This document shows positions 21,011 through 32,305 of a stretch of DNA of 64,000 nucleotides, piece by piece. Position 1 is the stretch's first letter. Every line of letters begins with the position of its first letter. This stretch comes from Maniola hyperantus (Eukaryota > Arthropoda > Insecta > Lepidoptera > Nymphalidae). The position numbers were made by a program, and so were the translations under genes. The stretch lies in the NCBI RefSeq assembly GCF_902806685.2, contig NC_048547.1, positions 1,054,001-1,118,000 of the forward strand, read 5' to 3'. The notes beneath the pieces are model-generated. The model was not told the origin of the DNA and ran no database searches. It was given only the letters and a program-made list of their open reading frames with translations.

Positions 21011-21845
21011 ATAGGAATTGAAACTACCAATGAAATAAGTCAACATTTTTTTTAAATTTTATTGAATTTCTAAGGTTTCAAAGTAGAACAGACCAACCGT
21101 ATTATTTATGTTCTGCTATTTTATTATGATGAATGCCTCATAACTAGGCTGTGGGCAACTTTATCGAATCATGCAAACGAGGAAAAATTAACCCTATTTC
21201 CTTAGTGATAAGGTTGAATTAATATTGCAGCAAAGCTTGGTTTCCCGAGTCATCAACAGTACAATAATGTTGAATGTTAAATTATTTTAGGGTTCCGTAC
21301 TCCAGAATGACCATCGAACAATGTGGTCGATGGTTATGCCCTTTTTACCGAGAAGAAGCAATGTGAAACTCGGCAGTTGCTCTTTTCGAAAAATTAACAT
21401 TTATCAAAAAAAATTAGTCAGTCAATCATCAGCTTTTCCTTTTATGTAATATAGACTAGCGAACGCGACGCTCGAACATTCACTCCTGTGGAAATTAAAA
21501 AAAAAATTCAAGCCTTACTCTTAGCCCTCAGTAAATGGTACGGAACACTCAACGTAGGAGACAATTCGCACTTGGCCGATTTTTTATGAGCCCGTAGGCG
21601 TGTAATAGTAATTAATAATGTATGGAATATTCATTTTATTGTATGTTAGGAATGACTAGTTAATTAGTCATGTTTTTGAAGCGTAATGAATATTGACTTT
21701 GGAGTTTAGTGCCCACGCAATGTGAATATTGAATTATGATGAACGTCCGCTCTAGCACAGTACCGAGTTATATCCGGGAATCAAACCTGGGACTTCGGAT
21801 TTATTAAGAGAGTTTAATACGACCTATAGTATTTTATATCTATTT

Positions 21846-22203
21846 ATCCATACTAATATTATAAATGCGAAAGAGTGTCTGTCTGACTGACTGTCTGTCC
21901 GTCCGTCTGTCCGTCTGTCCGTCGTGTCTGTCATGAAAACCTACAGGATACTTCCCGTTGACCTAGAATCATGATATTTGGTAGGTAAGTAAGTAGGTCT
22001 TATAAATAATTAGTATTTTCAATTTTCGAAGTAAGATAACTATACCAAGTGGGGTATCATATGAAAGGGCTTTAACTGTACATTCTAAAACAAAATATAT
22101 TTATTTTTATGTACAATAGTTTTTGATTTATCGTGCAAAATGTCTAAAAAATACCCGCGTACGGAACTTTCGGTGCGCGAGTCTAACTCGCACTTGGTTT
22201 TCT
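21846..22203. mobile_element. Chimera: Helitron B 5' end joined to antisense repeat E
   Basis: 21846-21885 is a family B start (TCCATACTAATATTATAAATG). From the (GTCT/GTCC)n tract onward the sequence is repeat E on the minus strand, through GTGGGGTATCATATGAAAGG to CTAACTCGCACTTGG. The switch happens inside a microsatellite that both families carry. Confidence 0.62.
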
Positions 22204-22846
22204 CTTGGATCAGATTGAGTAGATATTTGCACAAAAGTGAGGCTCCAAGACGCCATAGTTTCAGTCTCATACTAAGTCATACAAAGAGGAATCATAAATC
22301 TACTTGGATAAATTTTGGATTTTTTTCCAGAATATTATCAATGTTTATTTACCGTCAAATTAAATCTTAATCAAGCACAAATACATAAGTCATCGGTTAA
22401 AAGAAAACTTATTTTTAACAAAAATTATGTGACACGCAATAATCAATTTCTTATTTTCGCCTCGACATAATTTATCGTCGACTTATGTCAAATTCATAGT
22501 TTTTTATAGCCATCGACACGAACAAAATGTTAAACAAATCGTAAAAAAAATTAACAGGTTTTTTAACGACCTGCGTGTTTGCCATAAGTCTGTGAATCGA
22601 CAATTAACTCGATTCATGCATAAACATCGAAGCAATCGATAACGAAACGGAGACATAATTATAATCGATGGCTCAGATTACAATCGATTTTCACGAAAAG
22701 CGAATTTGGGACAGTCGATTTGGGTGATTATAATTTATTTTACGAGCGAATTTTTTAACGATTTATCTTGTTTATGGGCAATAATTTAATATTTAAATGA
22801 GCTTCGGGCGATAAAGTATTCATTTATATTTGCATATGTGTGAGTG
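22204..22846. other. Low-repeat AT-rich stretch with ATCGAT cluster
   Basis: No transposon ends were seen. 22590-22715 has repeated TCGATT/ATCGAT motifs (AGCAATCGATAACG, ATAATCGATGG, TACAATCGATTTTC). TATCGATA-like sites bind DREF/BEAF in flies, so a regulatory role is possible but unproven. Confidence 0.3.
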
Positions 22847-23155
22847 AAGCTGTGATAGCCTAGTGGTTAGGACGTCCGCCTTCTAATCGGAGGTCGGGGG
22901 TTCGATCCCGGGCACGCACCTCTAACTTTTCAGAGTAATGCGCGTTTTAAGTAATTAAATATCACTTGCTTTAACGGTGAAGGAAAACATCGTGAGGAAA
23001 CCTGCATGCCTGAGAGTTCTCCATAATGTTTTCGAAGGGTGTGTGAAGTCTACCAATCCGCACATGGCCATGGCCAAACCCTTATCACTCTGAGAGGAGA
23101 CCCGTGCTCTGTAGTGAACTGGCGATGGGTTGATCATGATGATGATGATGAAGTA
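22847..23155 (+). mobile_element. GATGAT SINE, full-length reference copy
   Basis: About 300 bp. A tRNA-like head (22851-22921) has box A TAGCCTAGTGGTTAGGACG and box B GGTTCGATCCC. Then follow the body ACTTGCTTTAACGGTGAAGG, CCTGCATGCCTGAGAGTTCT and GAGGAGACCCGTGCTCTGTA, and the GGGTTGATCATGATGATG tail. Pol III internal promoter boxes and LINE-driven movement are known for this class. The tail resembles the RTE 3' tail, suggesting RTE as the mobilising partner (inference). Confidence 0.78.
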
Positions 23156-23204
23156 TAAGTGAGTGTAATGGTATGGCAAGTGTGGAATTTAAGTTAATTG
23201 AAAA

Positions 23205-23462
23205 TCCGTGAAAATATTATAAATGCGAAAGTGTGTCTGTCTGCTAGTTTTTCACGGCCCAACAGTTCAACGGATTTTGATGAAATTCGGAACAGAGCTA
23301 GCTTACATCCCGGGAATGGACGTAGGCTACTTTTTATCCCGGAAAATCATCTGTGTATGAAATTTGGCACAGACATAGCTCGCGTCCCGGAAATTGAAAG
23401 AGTTTCCACAGAATTTTTATAAAGCCTAAATCCACGTGGACGAAGTCGCGGGTATAATCTAG
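23205..23462 (+). mobile_element. Helitron family B with internal expansion
   Basis: Starts TCCGTGAAAATATTATAAATG and ends GTCGCGGGTATAATCTAG. A segment near 23351-23400 partly repeats the core (GAAATTTGGCACAGACATAG), making it longer than the usual 210 bp. Confidence 0.65.
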
Positions 23463-23490
23463 TATAGCTATAATAAATCAAAAACAAAAG

Positions 23491-23650
23491 TACAGTGCGA
23501 CAAGGCTCACTTGGCACTTCAGTGACATTGACAGGGGGGCGCTGATGGAGAACAAAGGCTTAGAATATTCAAACAAGAACAAAGGGGACACTTGACGGCA
23601 ACGTTAGTTCCGATTTTCACCACGCGCGAAGATAGCCTTGTCGCACTGTA
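23491..23650. mobile_element. 160-bp MITE with perfect 17-bp ends (Tc1/mariner-like)
   Basis: TACAGTGCGACAAGGCT at 23491-23507 is the exact reverse complement of 23634-23650. Removing a TA target duplication leaves ends beginning CAGT, typical of Tc1/mariner. Perfect ends suggest recent activity. No transposase. Confidence 0.75.
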
Positions 23651-23959
23651 AATAATAAATACTACATGAGTAAAATGTATGTTGTGATTCTTTTTTGTTA
23701 GATATAAGTTAATCTATCTAATGTATTCAGTTATGAAATCTCTATTATGAAAAAAAAAATTAATATAATACAATAATTCATATCAGTGACATTAATCCTA
23801 TGCCATGAGTTATCGCGATGTATTTATTAACTTGAAGGCAAATAAATACGCGTTTGAATAAACATAGTCATGTGTACAAAAAGCTTTTGCAATGAACTTT
23901 GCCAACATTGCCATTATTCTCTATCTATAGAGATTTAACTATAGCCAACCAATAAACAC

Positions 23960-24190
23960 TCTTAACGGTGAAGGAAAATATCGTGAGGAAACCTGCATGT
24001 CTGAGAGTTCTCCATAATGTTCTCAAAGGTGTATGACATACTCGTAGACTTAAGGTATAATCATATCACTGGTGTGTGAAGTCTGCCAATCTGTACTTGC
24101 AGCGCGGTACACTATGACCAAATCTCTTCTCACTCTGAGAGGAGACCCGTGCTCTGTAGTGAGCGGGCGATGGATTGATCATGATGATAT
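23960..24190 (+). mobile_element. GATGAT SINE, 3' two-thirds
   Basis: CTTAACGGTGAAGGAAAATA through GAGGAGACCCGTGCTCTGTA and GGATTGATCATGATGAT. It has a short insertion after CTCAAAGGTGTATGA. Confidence 0.62.
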
Positions 24191-24299
24191 AAGTATAAAT
24201 CTCAATACGAAAGCCAAAAATTTTTTTTTGATGTTACATCTTCTGTCATACAGTTTTTGTTCATATAAATTGTGGCCTGTATCACCTGGTCAATAATAA

Positions 24300-24391
24300 G
24301 GAATCGATTGAAACCTCATTCATCAAAATCAGTTCAGTAGTTTAGGCGCTACGGTGGAATACACATAAATACAAACATACATTCTATACAG
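24300..24391 (+). mobile_element. Helitron-like family C fragment at the satellite edge
   Basis: ATCAAAATCAGTTCAGTAGTTT and ATACATTCTATACA match the C-type pieces at 4091-4260 and 59580-59700. It ends exactly where the satellite starts. Confidence 0.4.
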
Positions 24392-27300
24392 GGCTTGGTC
24401 TATAGATGCGCATCGCGTGGGACGACCCGACGAATCCAAACGTTATTTACTGCGAGTTGCGACATTTAATGTTGAATTAAAAAATGTTTATATCGTGTTA
24501 TGAAGGTGAAATATACTCACGATAATCATCATTATCATCACTGACGTGCAGTGCTGGACTTACTAAGGTCTTTAATTCTTGTAATTTTGCGCCGCCACAA
24601 ACGTTACCAACGCGACGTTGCGCTTGCCGGTGCGAGATCGCCATTCCAGCACCTAGGTAGCCACGACATCTATCGGTCTTTCAACTGATCGAAGACGTAC
24701 CAACTACCAAACCGACAGATGTAAGTCGTAAATAGTTTCATTCTAGGCTCGGTCTATAGATGCGCATCGCATGGGACGATCGGACGACTCCAAACGTAAT
24801 TTATTGTGACATTTAATGTTGAATTAAAAAATGTTTATATAGTGTTATGAAGGTGAAATATACGCACGATAATCATTATATCATCACTCTATAGACGTTT
24901 AGTGCTAGACTTAGGTCTCTAATCTTGTAGGGACTTTCAGGCGCCACAATTTTGCGCCGCCACCATCCAGCGACTTGCTGAAACTCTTGTGTCGTATGTC
25001 TACCAAGGCTGCGCTTACCATTGCAGCACCTAGGTGCCACGATATCTATCGGTCTTTCAACTGATCAACGACGTACCAACTACCAAACCGACAGATGTAA
25101 GTCGTAAATAGTTTCATTCTAGGCTCGGTCTATAGATGCGCATCGCGTGGGACGATCGGACGACTCCAAACGTAATTTATTGTGACATTTAATGTTGAAT
25201 TAAAAATGTTTATATCGTGTTATGAAGGTGAAATATACGCACGATAATCATTATATCATCACTCTATAGACGTTCAGTGCTAGACTTAGGTCTCTAATCT
25301 TGTAGGGACTTTCAGACGCCACAATTTTGCGCCGCCACCATCCAGCGACTTGCTGAAACTCTTGTGTCGTATGTCTACCAAGGCTGCGCTTACCATTGCA
25401 GCACCTAGGTGCCACGACATCTATCGGTCTTTCAACTGATCGAAGACGTACCAACTACCAAACCGACAGATGTAAGTCGTAAATAGTTTCATTCTAGGCT
25501 CGGTCTATAGATGCGCATCGCGTGGGACGATCGGACGACTCCAAACGTAATTTATTGTGACATTTAATGTTGAATTAAAAATGTTTATATCGTGTTATGA
25601 AGGTGAAATATACGCACGATAATCATTATATCATCACTCTATAGACGTTCAGTGCTAGACTTAGGTCTCTAATCTTGTAGGGACTTTCAGGCGCCACAAT
25701 TTTGCGCCGCCACCATCCAGCGACTTGCTGAAACTCTTGTGTCGTATGTCTACCAAGGCTGCGCTTACCATTGCAGCACCTAGGTGCCACGACATCTATC
25801 GGTCTTTCAACTGATCGACGACGTACCAACTACCAAACCGACAGATGTAAGTCGTAAATAGATTCATTCTAGGCTCGGTCTATAGATGCGCATCGCGTGG
25901 GACGATCGGACGACTCCAAACGTAATTTATTGTGACATTTAATGTTGAATTAAAAATGTTTATATCGTGTTATGAAGGTGAAATATACGCACGATAATCA
26001 TTATATCATCACTCTATAGACGTTCAGTGCTAGACTTAGGTCTCTAATCTTGTAGGGACTTTCAGGCGCCACAAATTTGCGCCGCCACCATCCAGCGACT
26101 TGCTGAAACTCTTGTGTCGTATGTCTACCAAGGCTGCGCTTACCATTGCAGCACCTAGGTGCCACGACATCTATCGGTCTTTCAACTGATCGACGACGTA
26201 CCAACTACCAAACCGACAGATGTAAGTCGTAAATAGATTCATTCTAGGCTCGGTCTATAGATGCGCATCGCGTGGGACGATCAGACGACTCCAAACGTAA
26301 TTTATTGTGACATTTAATGTTGAATTAAAAATGTTTATATCGTGTTATGAAGGTGAAATATACGCACGATAATCATTATATCATCACTCTATAGACGTTC
26401 AGTGCTAGACTTAGGTCTCTAATCTTGTAGGGACTTTCAGGCGCCACAATTTTGCGCCGCCACCATCCAGCGACTTGCTGAAACTCTTGTGTCGTATGTC
26501 TACCAAGGCTGCGCTTACCATTGCAGCACCTAGGTGCCACGACATCTATCGGTCTTTCAACTGATCGAAGACGTACCAACTACCAAACCGACAGATGTAA
26601 GTCGTAAATAGTTTCATTCTAGGCTCGGTCTATAGATGCGCATCGCATGGGACGATCGGACGACTCCAAACGTAATTCATTGCGACATTTAATGTTGAAT
26701 TAAAAAATGTTTATATCGTGTTATGAAGGTGAAATATACGCACGATAATCATTATATCATCACTCTATAGACGTTTAGTGCTAGACTTAGGTCTCTAATC
26801 TTGTAGGTACTTTCAGACGCCACAATTTTGCGCCGCCACCATCCAGCGACTTGCTGAAAGTCTTGTGTCGTATGTCTACCAAGGCTGCGCTTACCATTGC
26901 AGCACCTAGGTGCCACGATATCTATCGGTCTTTCAACTGATCAACGACGTACCAACTACCAAACCGACAGATGTAAGTCGTAAATAGTTTCATTCTAGGC
27001 TCGGTCTATAGATGCGCATCGCGTGGGACGATCGGACGACTCCAAACGTAATTTATTGTGACATTTAATGTTGAATTAAAAAATGTTTATATAGTGTTAT
27101 GAAGGTGAAATATACGCACGATAATCATTATATCATCACTCTATAGACGTTCAGTGCTAGACTTAGGTCTCTAATCTTGTAGGGACTTTCAGGCGCCACA
27201 ATTTTGCGCCGCCACCATCCAGCGACTTGCTGAAACTCTTGTGTCGTATGTCTACCAAGGCTGCGCTTACCATTGCAGCACCTAGGTGCCACGATATCTA

Positions 27301-27499
27301 TCGGTCTTTCAACTGATCAACGACGTACCAACTACCAAACCGACAGATGTAAGTCGTAAATAGTTTCATTCTAGGCTCGGTCTATAGATGCGCATCGCGT
27401 GGGACGACCCGACGACTCCAAACGTAATTTATTGCGACATTTAATGTTGAATTAAAAAATGTTTATATCGTGTTATGAAGGTGAAATATACTCACGATA
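24392..27499. repeat. Satellite: 8 monomers of about 375 bp plus a partial
   Basis: Monomers start GGCTTGG/GGCTCGGTCTATAGATGC at 24392, 24746, 25122, 25497, 25872, 26247, 26622, 26998 and 27374 (spacings 354, 376, 375, 375, 375, 375, 376, 376). The last unit stops after about 126 bases. Internal units are nearly identical. The first unit and the final partial share variants (GACGACCCGACGA, TATACTCACGATAA) that internal units lack. About 200 bases of each unit are a reversed piece of the RTE 3' end: GTCTCTAATCTTGTAGGGAC, TTTTGCGCCGCC, and the GCACCTAGG...ATCTATCGGT segment. The minus-strand frame of 67 codons repeated in four units is a by-product of repetition and matches the RTE protein in no useful way. 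Confidence 0.92.
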
Positions 27500-27703
27500 A
27501 CAGGCGGTAATGTATTCTGCCACCTACTTACACCGATTGACGATGCGGGCGAGCGATTGCGGGGATCTTGGACGTATTTTATTTTTAATTTGAGCAGTCT
27601 AAAGTACCCTTAATTGGGGTAATTTTCGTGTTGACTCATCTTGTCATTGACTGAATTTTAAAGAAGCTTAAAATGAGACGAAAATTCTTAATTTTATAAA
27701 TAA

Positions 27704-27918
27704 CTAGCTTATGCTCGCGACTTCGTCCGCGTGGACCACACAAATTTCAAACCCCTATTTCACCCCCTTAGAGGTTGAATTTTCAAAATCCTTGCTTAGC
27801 GGATGCCTACGTCATAATAGATATCTGTATGCCACATTTCAGTCCGATCCGTCCAGTAGTTTGAGCTGTGCGTTGATAGATCAGTCAGTCAGTCACCTTT
27901 TCCTTTTATATATTTAGA
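27704..27918 (-). mobile_element. Helitron family A
   Basis: CTAGCTTATGCTCGCGACTT to TTTTATATATTTAGA, complete on both ends when read on the minus strand, with few CAGT units. Confidence 0.72.
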
Positions 27919-28104
27919 CTACTTATCATGCTTTTTGCAAGTTGCTTAAGAGGCGGTTAAAGTTATGTTCCGACTATTTTATGCTCGCGACTTCCGCGAG
28001 GACTACATATATTTCAAACCCCTATTTCACCCCATTGGGGGTTGAATTTCCAAAATTCCTTTCTTAGCGGATTCCTACGTCATAATAGATATCTGCATGC
28101 CAAA

Positions 28105-28653
28105 GGACAATGACAGAATTTCTATAGAACCGTTACCCATTTTATTATATAAAAAAGTCGTTTACACGAATGCTTTATGCAGCATTTTGTTGCTGTTTCA
28201 TCACTGATAACTAAACATAGGATTTAACATCTCTAGAACTTGCGGTTTTTCATTAAATCTAAGTTTAAGTCACAATGATTCTAGGTTATATGCAATTTAC
28301 CTATAATATTGTGAAACTAATAAAAACATCCGCAAGTTTAAAATCACAATTTTTAATTTTTAAGTGGTTATTTAATCCATACTAATATTATAAATGCGAA
28401 AGTGTGTCTGTCTGTCTGCTAGCTTTTCACGGCTCAACCGTTCAGCCGATTTTGACGAAATGTGGTACAGAGGTAGCTTGCAACCCGGGGAAGGACATAG
28501 GCTACTTTTTATCCCGGAAAATTTAAGAGTTCAGACAGGATTTTTAAAAACCTGAATCCACGCGTACGAAGTCGCGGGCATCAGTTAGTACTAGAATAAT
28601 TATCAATAATTTATATTGTGTGTAAATTGGTGGGTCATTATCTGTCATTCTCG
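28105..28653. mobile_element. 338-bp MITE, copy 2, carrying a Helitron
   Basis: Matches 2386-2723 on both sides of a 213-bp Helitron. GGACAATGACAGA and TCTGTCATTCTCG form the ends. Without the Helitron it is 336 bp. Confidence 0.75.
28376..28588 (+). mobile_element. Helitron family B inserted between A and T
   Basis: TCCATACTAATATTATAAATG to GTCGCGGGCATCAGTTAG, flanked by TTTAA on the left and TACTAG on the right. The empty copy at 2651-2660 reads TTAATACTAG. The insertion is therefore exactly at A|T with no duplicated bases, the Helitron rule. Confidence 0.85.
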
Positions 28654-28680
28654 TTTCAGCCCGATCCGTCCAGTAGTTTA

Positions 28681-29060
28681 TGACGATATTGGAACATCAC
28701 AAACCTTTGTACAAACCAGTAACTTTTTCCCATCGATGTGTACTTTTTCCTATCTATAGGTAGCAGGTACATCAGTACAGTAGGCAGTTACGTACTCATG
28801 CAAAACATTGTTTGTTAACAAATCTACCCACAAAAACCAAAACCACTTAAGGTACCTATACCATATTCCTATGTTAATTGTAATCATAAAACGTGGTCGT
28901 TAAAAAACCGATTATAAAATCCATTATTTAAACACGGCGCTTTAAATATGCAAATATTTACATATGTGCATATTAATACCAACTTATCTATGTATAAATG
29001 CTATTGCAATGCACGATTGCTAGTTATTTCAACTTCCTGTCCATTACACTACATTGTATA
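28681..29060. other. Unassigned AT-rich stretch
   Basis: No element ends or coding frame recognised. Confidence 0.35.
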
Positions 29061-29067
29061 GGTACCT

Positions 29068-29235
29068 ATAGCATCATCATCATCATGATCAACCCATCGT
29101 TGGCTCACTACAGGGCCCGGGTCTCCTCTCAGAGCCAGGCAGGCAAAGCGCGGATTGGCAGACTTCACATACCTTTGAGAACATTATGGAGAATTCTCAG
29201 GTATGCAGGTTTCCTCACGATGTTTTCGGTTAACG
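29068..29235 (-). mobile_element. GATGAT SINE, 3' half
   Basis: CATCATCATCATGATCAACC, GGGTCTCCTCTCAGAG and GCAGGTTTCCTCACGATGTT. Confidence 0.65.
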
Positions 29236-29272
29236 GAGTTAAAAAATGCGAGTTTGACTCACATTTGACCGG

Positions 29273-29690
29273 TTTTTAAGGTTCCGTACCTCAAAAGGAA
29301 AAAAGGTACCCTTATAGGATCACTTCGTTGTCTGTCTGTCTGTCTGCCTGTCCGTCTGTCCGTCTGTCTATCGTGTCTGTCACGAAAACCTATGGGTAGG
29401 GCAGGTAGTTAGGTCTTATAGCACAAGTAAAGGAATAAATCCGAAAACCATAATTTTGTGGTTACATACACAAGAGAAAATTAAAATGTGTTCATGAACA
29501 AATAATTAGTATTTTCAATTTTCAAAATGACTATACCAAGTATCATATTATAACGGAATGGCTCTACCCTTTAAGGGATTTTTATTTATTTTTATGTATT
29601 ATAGTTTTTGATTTATCGTGCAAAATGTCGAAGAAATACGACTGTAGTACGGAACCCTCAGTGCGCGAGCCTGACTCTTCTGACTGACTT
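29273..29690 (-). mobile_element. Repeat E
   Basis: Antisense from TTTAAGGTTCCGTACCTCAA through a (GTCT)n run to CAGTGCGCGAGCCTGACTC. The terminal stem is mutated (GGTACCC). Confidence 0.62.
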
Positions 29691-30584
29691 TTCTGTGGAG
29701 ATAGAGAACCCTAAAAAACTAAATTAATTTCACACGAAGTCGCGAGAATAAGCTTGTTCTACTTAATAATGTAGCTCGGCATGTTATCAAAGGCTGTAAA
29801 GTATACATGAAGCATTGTAACAAAGTATACTATAATTATTTTTCGTGTTTCGACCTCGTTTCGTAGTTGCACGGCGTCGCAATAAACCGCGCAAGTTAGT
29901 GATTAATTAAGTGCCCATTAATATTTATGAAGTTAATTAAATATGTGCATACATATCGAAGTTATACATTTGTATGTTGATATATACAGTGAAGCTGAAG
30001 TGGAGACGCTGCGACAGACAGGAGGAGTTGGGATCCAATTTTTTATTGCACAATGTCGCAAAGTTTTTCTATCGATTAAAATAAAAATTACATAAATCTG
30101 TTCAAGAATCTCGGAGTGAAACATAAGGGTAGTAAAATAGGGGATTAAAGTTTGTATGGGAAAGTTTTAACTATTGATATTATTAACTTGAAATTTGGAA
30201 AGTAGATTTTTTCTTGAGGTTAGGCATCAGCTAAGAAACGACTATGAGAAAATCCTTCCCCCCCCCCTAAAGGGATGAAATGGGGGTTAGAAGGTTAAAT
30301 GTGTTATTCGGTGCTTGCACGTCCTGATGTTATAATGTTTGTTGTTTTTGAGTAAACTCCCGTACAGAAAACGGACTTCATAACTACTATGCTAGCACGA
30401 CTTTAGTGTACTTTAACCTTAGCTAGACCTATACCTACCTATACTAACGAAAAAAGTACCTACCTACGTTTTTCGCAAATTGCGAATTTAAATACAATGG
30501 CAGGAATTAATAAATATCATTTAAGTAAGTATCGGATTTATTTGACCAGTGTCACCTTATCAATAGGCACCTAAAATAAAAACC
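29691..30584. other. Mostly unassigned; decayed Helitron A trace
   Basis: 30220-30300 (TCAGCTAAGAAACGACTATG, CCTAAAGGGATGAAATGGGG) looks like a diverged family A copy. Nothing else was recognised. Confidence 0.3.
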
Positions 30585-30845
30585 GTTAATTGTGAGTCCG
30601 ACTCACACACGAAGGGTTCCGTACAAGGAATAACATTTTTTTGTGATTAAACCACTTTATGGTTTTCGGATTTTCCCTTTACTAGTGCTATAAGACAACT
30701 TATTACTACCTGCAAAATTTCATGATTCTAGGTCAATGGGAAATACCCTATAGGTTTTCTTGACATGTACAAGAAGGACAGACAGACAACGAGGTAATCC
30801 TATATAAGGGTTCCTTTTTTCCTTTTGAGGTACAGAACCCTAAAA
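30585..30845 (+). mobile_element. Repeat E, internally deleted
   Basis: GTGAGTCCGACTCACACACG and GAAGGGTTCCGTAC, then TTCATGATTCTAGGTCAATG and the terminal GGTACAGAACCCTAAAAA. Confidence 0.58.
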
Positions 30846-31455
30846 ATGATGAATTACTACAATAAAGTAGATTTTGCTAAATAAATCATATTTTTACGCG
30901 AACAAAGTCGTAACAAAAATACAGTCGATAACATTAAAATTAAGCATAACTTTTTGTTCAACGATTTATCGCCTCTGATTATACAATATAAATCGTTGGA
31001 AATAATTAGGTAGGTATGTAAAGTCATGATTTATTCGGTAATTAATAGTTTAGAGGATGTTGCAAGAATATAAATTGTTTTTTTTTTTTTTCGTTTTAAT
31101 TATAATGTATGTTTTTATAATGGAAATGAGTAGGTAGTTTTATGAGCTTATAATAACGTTGAGCTGATGTTCTAATTCATTTGTTTTTAAGATTCTGCAG
31201 TAAAATAAGGAACCAAGTTTTTTCTAGTCTATCTGCTCGTCCGTCCGTTATATGGTAATGATAAGCAACCTCAAAGATAATTAAATAAGAATGTAAGCAA
31301 TCAATCAATTACCAATGACACATCGATATTGGCGTTTCAATACTAATAGACTAAGAGATTTGTATAGATCATGGTGGCTTTAGGAGATAACAGGTAATAA
31401 AGGTGTAAAAAAATCTTACGTCAATAGAACGTCCGTTCCTTCAACCGTGTATCTA
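30846..31455. other. AT-rich unassigned stretch
   Basis: Contains a T run at about 31078-31091. No coding signal. Confidence 0.35.
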
Positions 31456-31462
31456 ATTTTTG

Positions 31463-31768
31463 AAGGCCTCCCTGGCGCAGCGGTAAGGACTGTGGTCTTA
31501 TTAGTGAGAGGTCTCGGCAATTCCTGGCAGGGGTTTGAAATTTTAAATTTCTGGTCTGGTCTGGTGGGAGGCTTCGGCCGTGGCTAGTTACCATCCTACC
31601 GGCAAAGCCATGCCGCCAAGCGATTTAGCGTTCCGGTACGATGCCGTGTAGAAACGAAAGGGGAAACTGCCATACCCTTTCCAGTTAGCCCGCGTCCGTC
31701 TTAGACTGCATCATCACTTACCACCAAGTAAGATTGCAGTCTAGGTAAGGAGATCGTTTAATTAAAAA
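31463..31768 (+). mobile_element. Second tRNA-headed SINE (family S)
   Basis: Head GCCTCCCTGGCGCAGCGGTAAGG (box A) with a decayed box B. Body GTCTGGTGGGAGGCTTCGGC, CAAGCGATTTAGCGTTCCGG, AACTGCCATACCCTTTCCAG and GACTGCATCATCACTTACCA, with an A-rich end at 31763. About 300 bp. Other copies: 38798-39118, 40303-40615. Confidence 0.68.
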
Positions 31769-31962
31769 AAAATGATTTAATTACACCTCGCGTTCCATCG
31801 GTTATGTGTTGCGTGTTAAGTGTGTTTCAAGCCTAATGGAAGGTTACTCAACACTTACATCAACACAGACGGACAGCGCCATAAAGTTTACTGCCATTTA
31901 CAATAATTAATAACCTGTAGCGGCAATATAAAATCTAAACGAGAGGCGAATAAAGCGATAAA

Positions 31963-32260
31963 TTGTTAATTTACAATCCAACTCGGCTATAAAATCTCAC
32001 GAAACTGCCTGCCCTACTAAGACTTACCAACCACAGTCTATTAAATAGATACTGCATACAGTCGGCCGATGAAGACGTCTACTCTATCCGCGTAAAGAAG
32101 TTAGTATAGAGTTCTATACCTATGTTAAGTAACCCCATACAAATTATAGAGACAAGAATCTCAGTGGACGCTAACCAGTCACATTTTTTTCATTTTCCAA
32201 ACTAATTAATTAATTGTTAATTTAAAATCTAGCTCAGCTATAACATCTCACGAAACTAAC
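31963..32260. repeat. Local repeat Q (copies also at 33040-33120 and 33362-33550)
   Basis: CTCACGAAACTGCCTGCCCT, CATACAGTCGGCCGATGAAGACGTCTACTC and ATCCGCGTAAAGAAGTTAGT recur in the same orientation. A partial second copy lies at 32212-32260. Function unknown. Confidence 0.6.
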
Positions 32261-32305
32261 TGCCTTTTTTTTAAAATAGAGATAGCGAGCAAACGAGCAG
32301 GTGGG

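Larger units (their letters stand above)
27978..28680 (-). mobile_element. Helitron family A split by a MITE
   Basis: Family sequence runs from TTATGCTCGCGACTTCC to CTGCATGCCAAA (28104), stops, and resumes TTTCAGCCCGATCCGTCCAG at 28654. The missing middle is none: the two edges join exactly to the intact family sequence. The 338-bp MITE occupies the gap. Confidence 0.7.

Noticed and set aside
22851..22921. A functional tRNA gene
   Set aside because: The cloverleaf is imperfect, many copies exist, and each is joined to the same SINE body.
25251..26579. Four near-identical 67-codon antisense frames, one per satellite monomer, like a repeated small-protein family
   Set aside because: They repeat because the 375-bp unit repeats. 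Units outside the homogenised core lose the frame, and the peptide does not follow the RTE protein frame the sequence derives from.
24392..27499. CRISPR-like array
   Set aside because: The repeats are 375 bp with no spacers, in a eukaryotic context.
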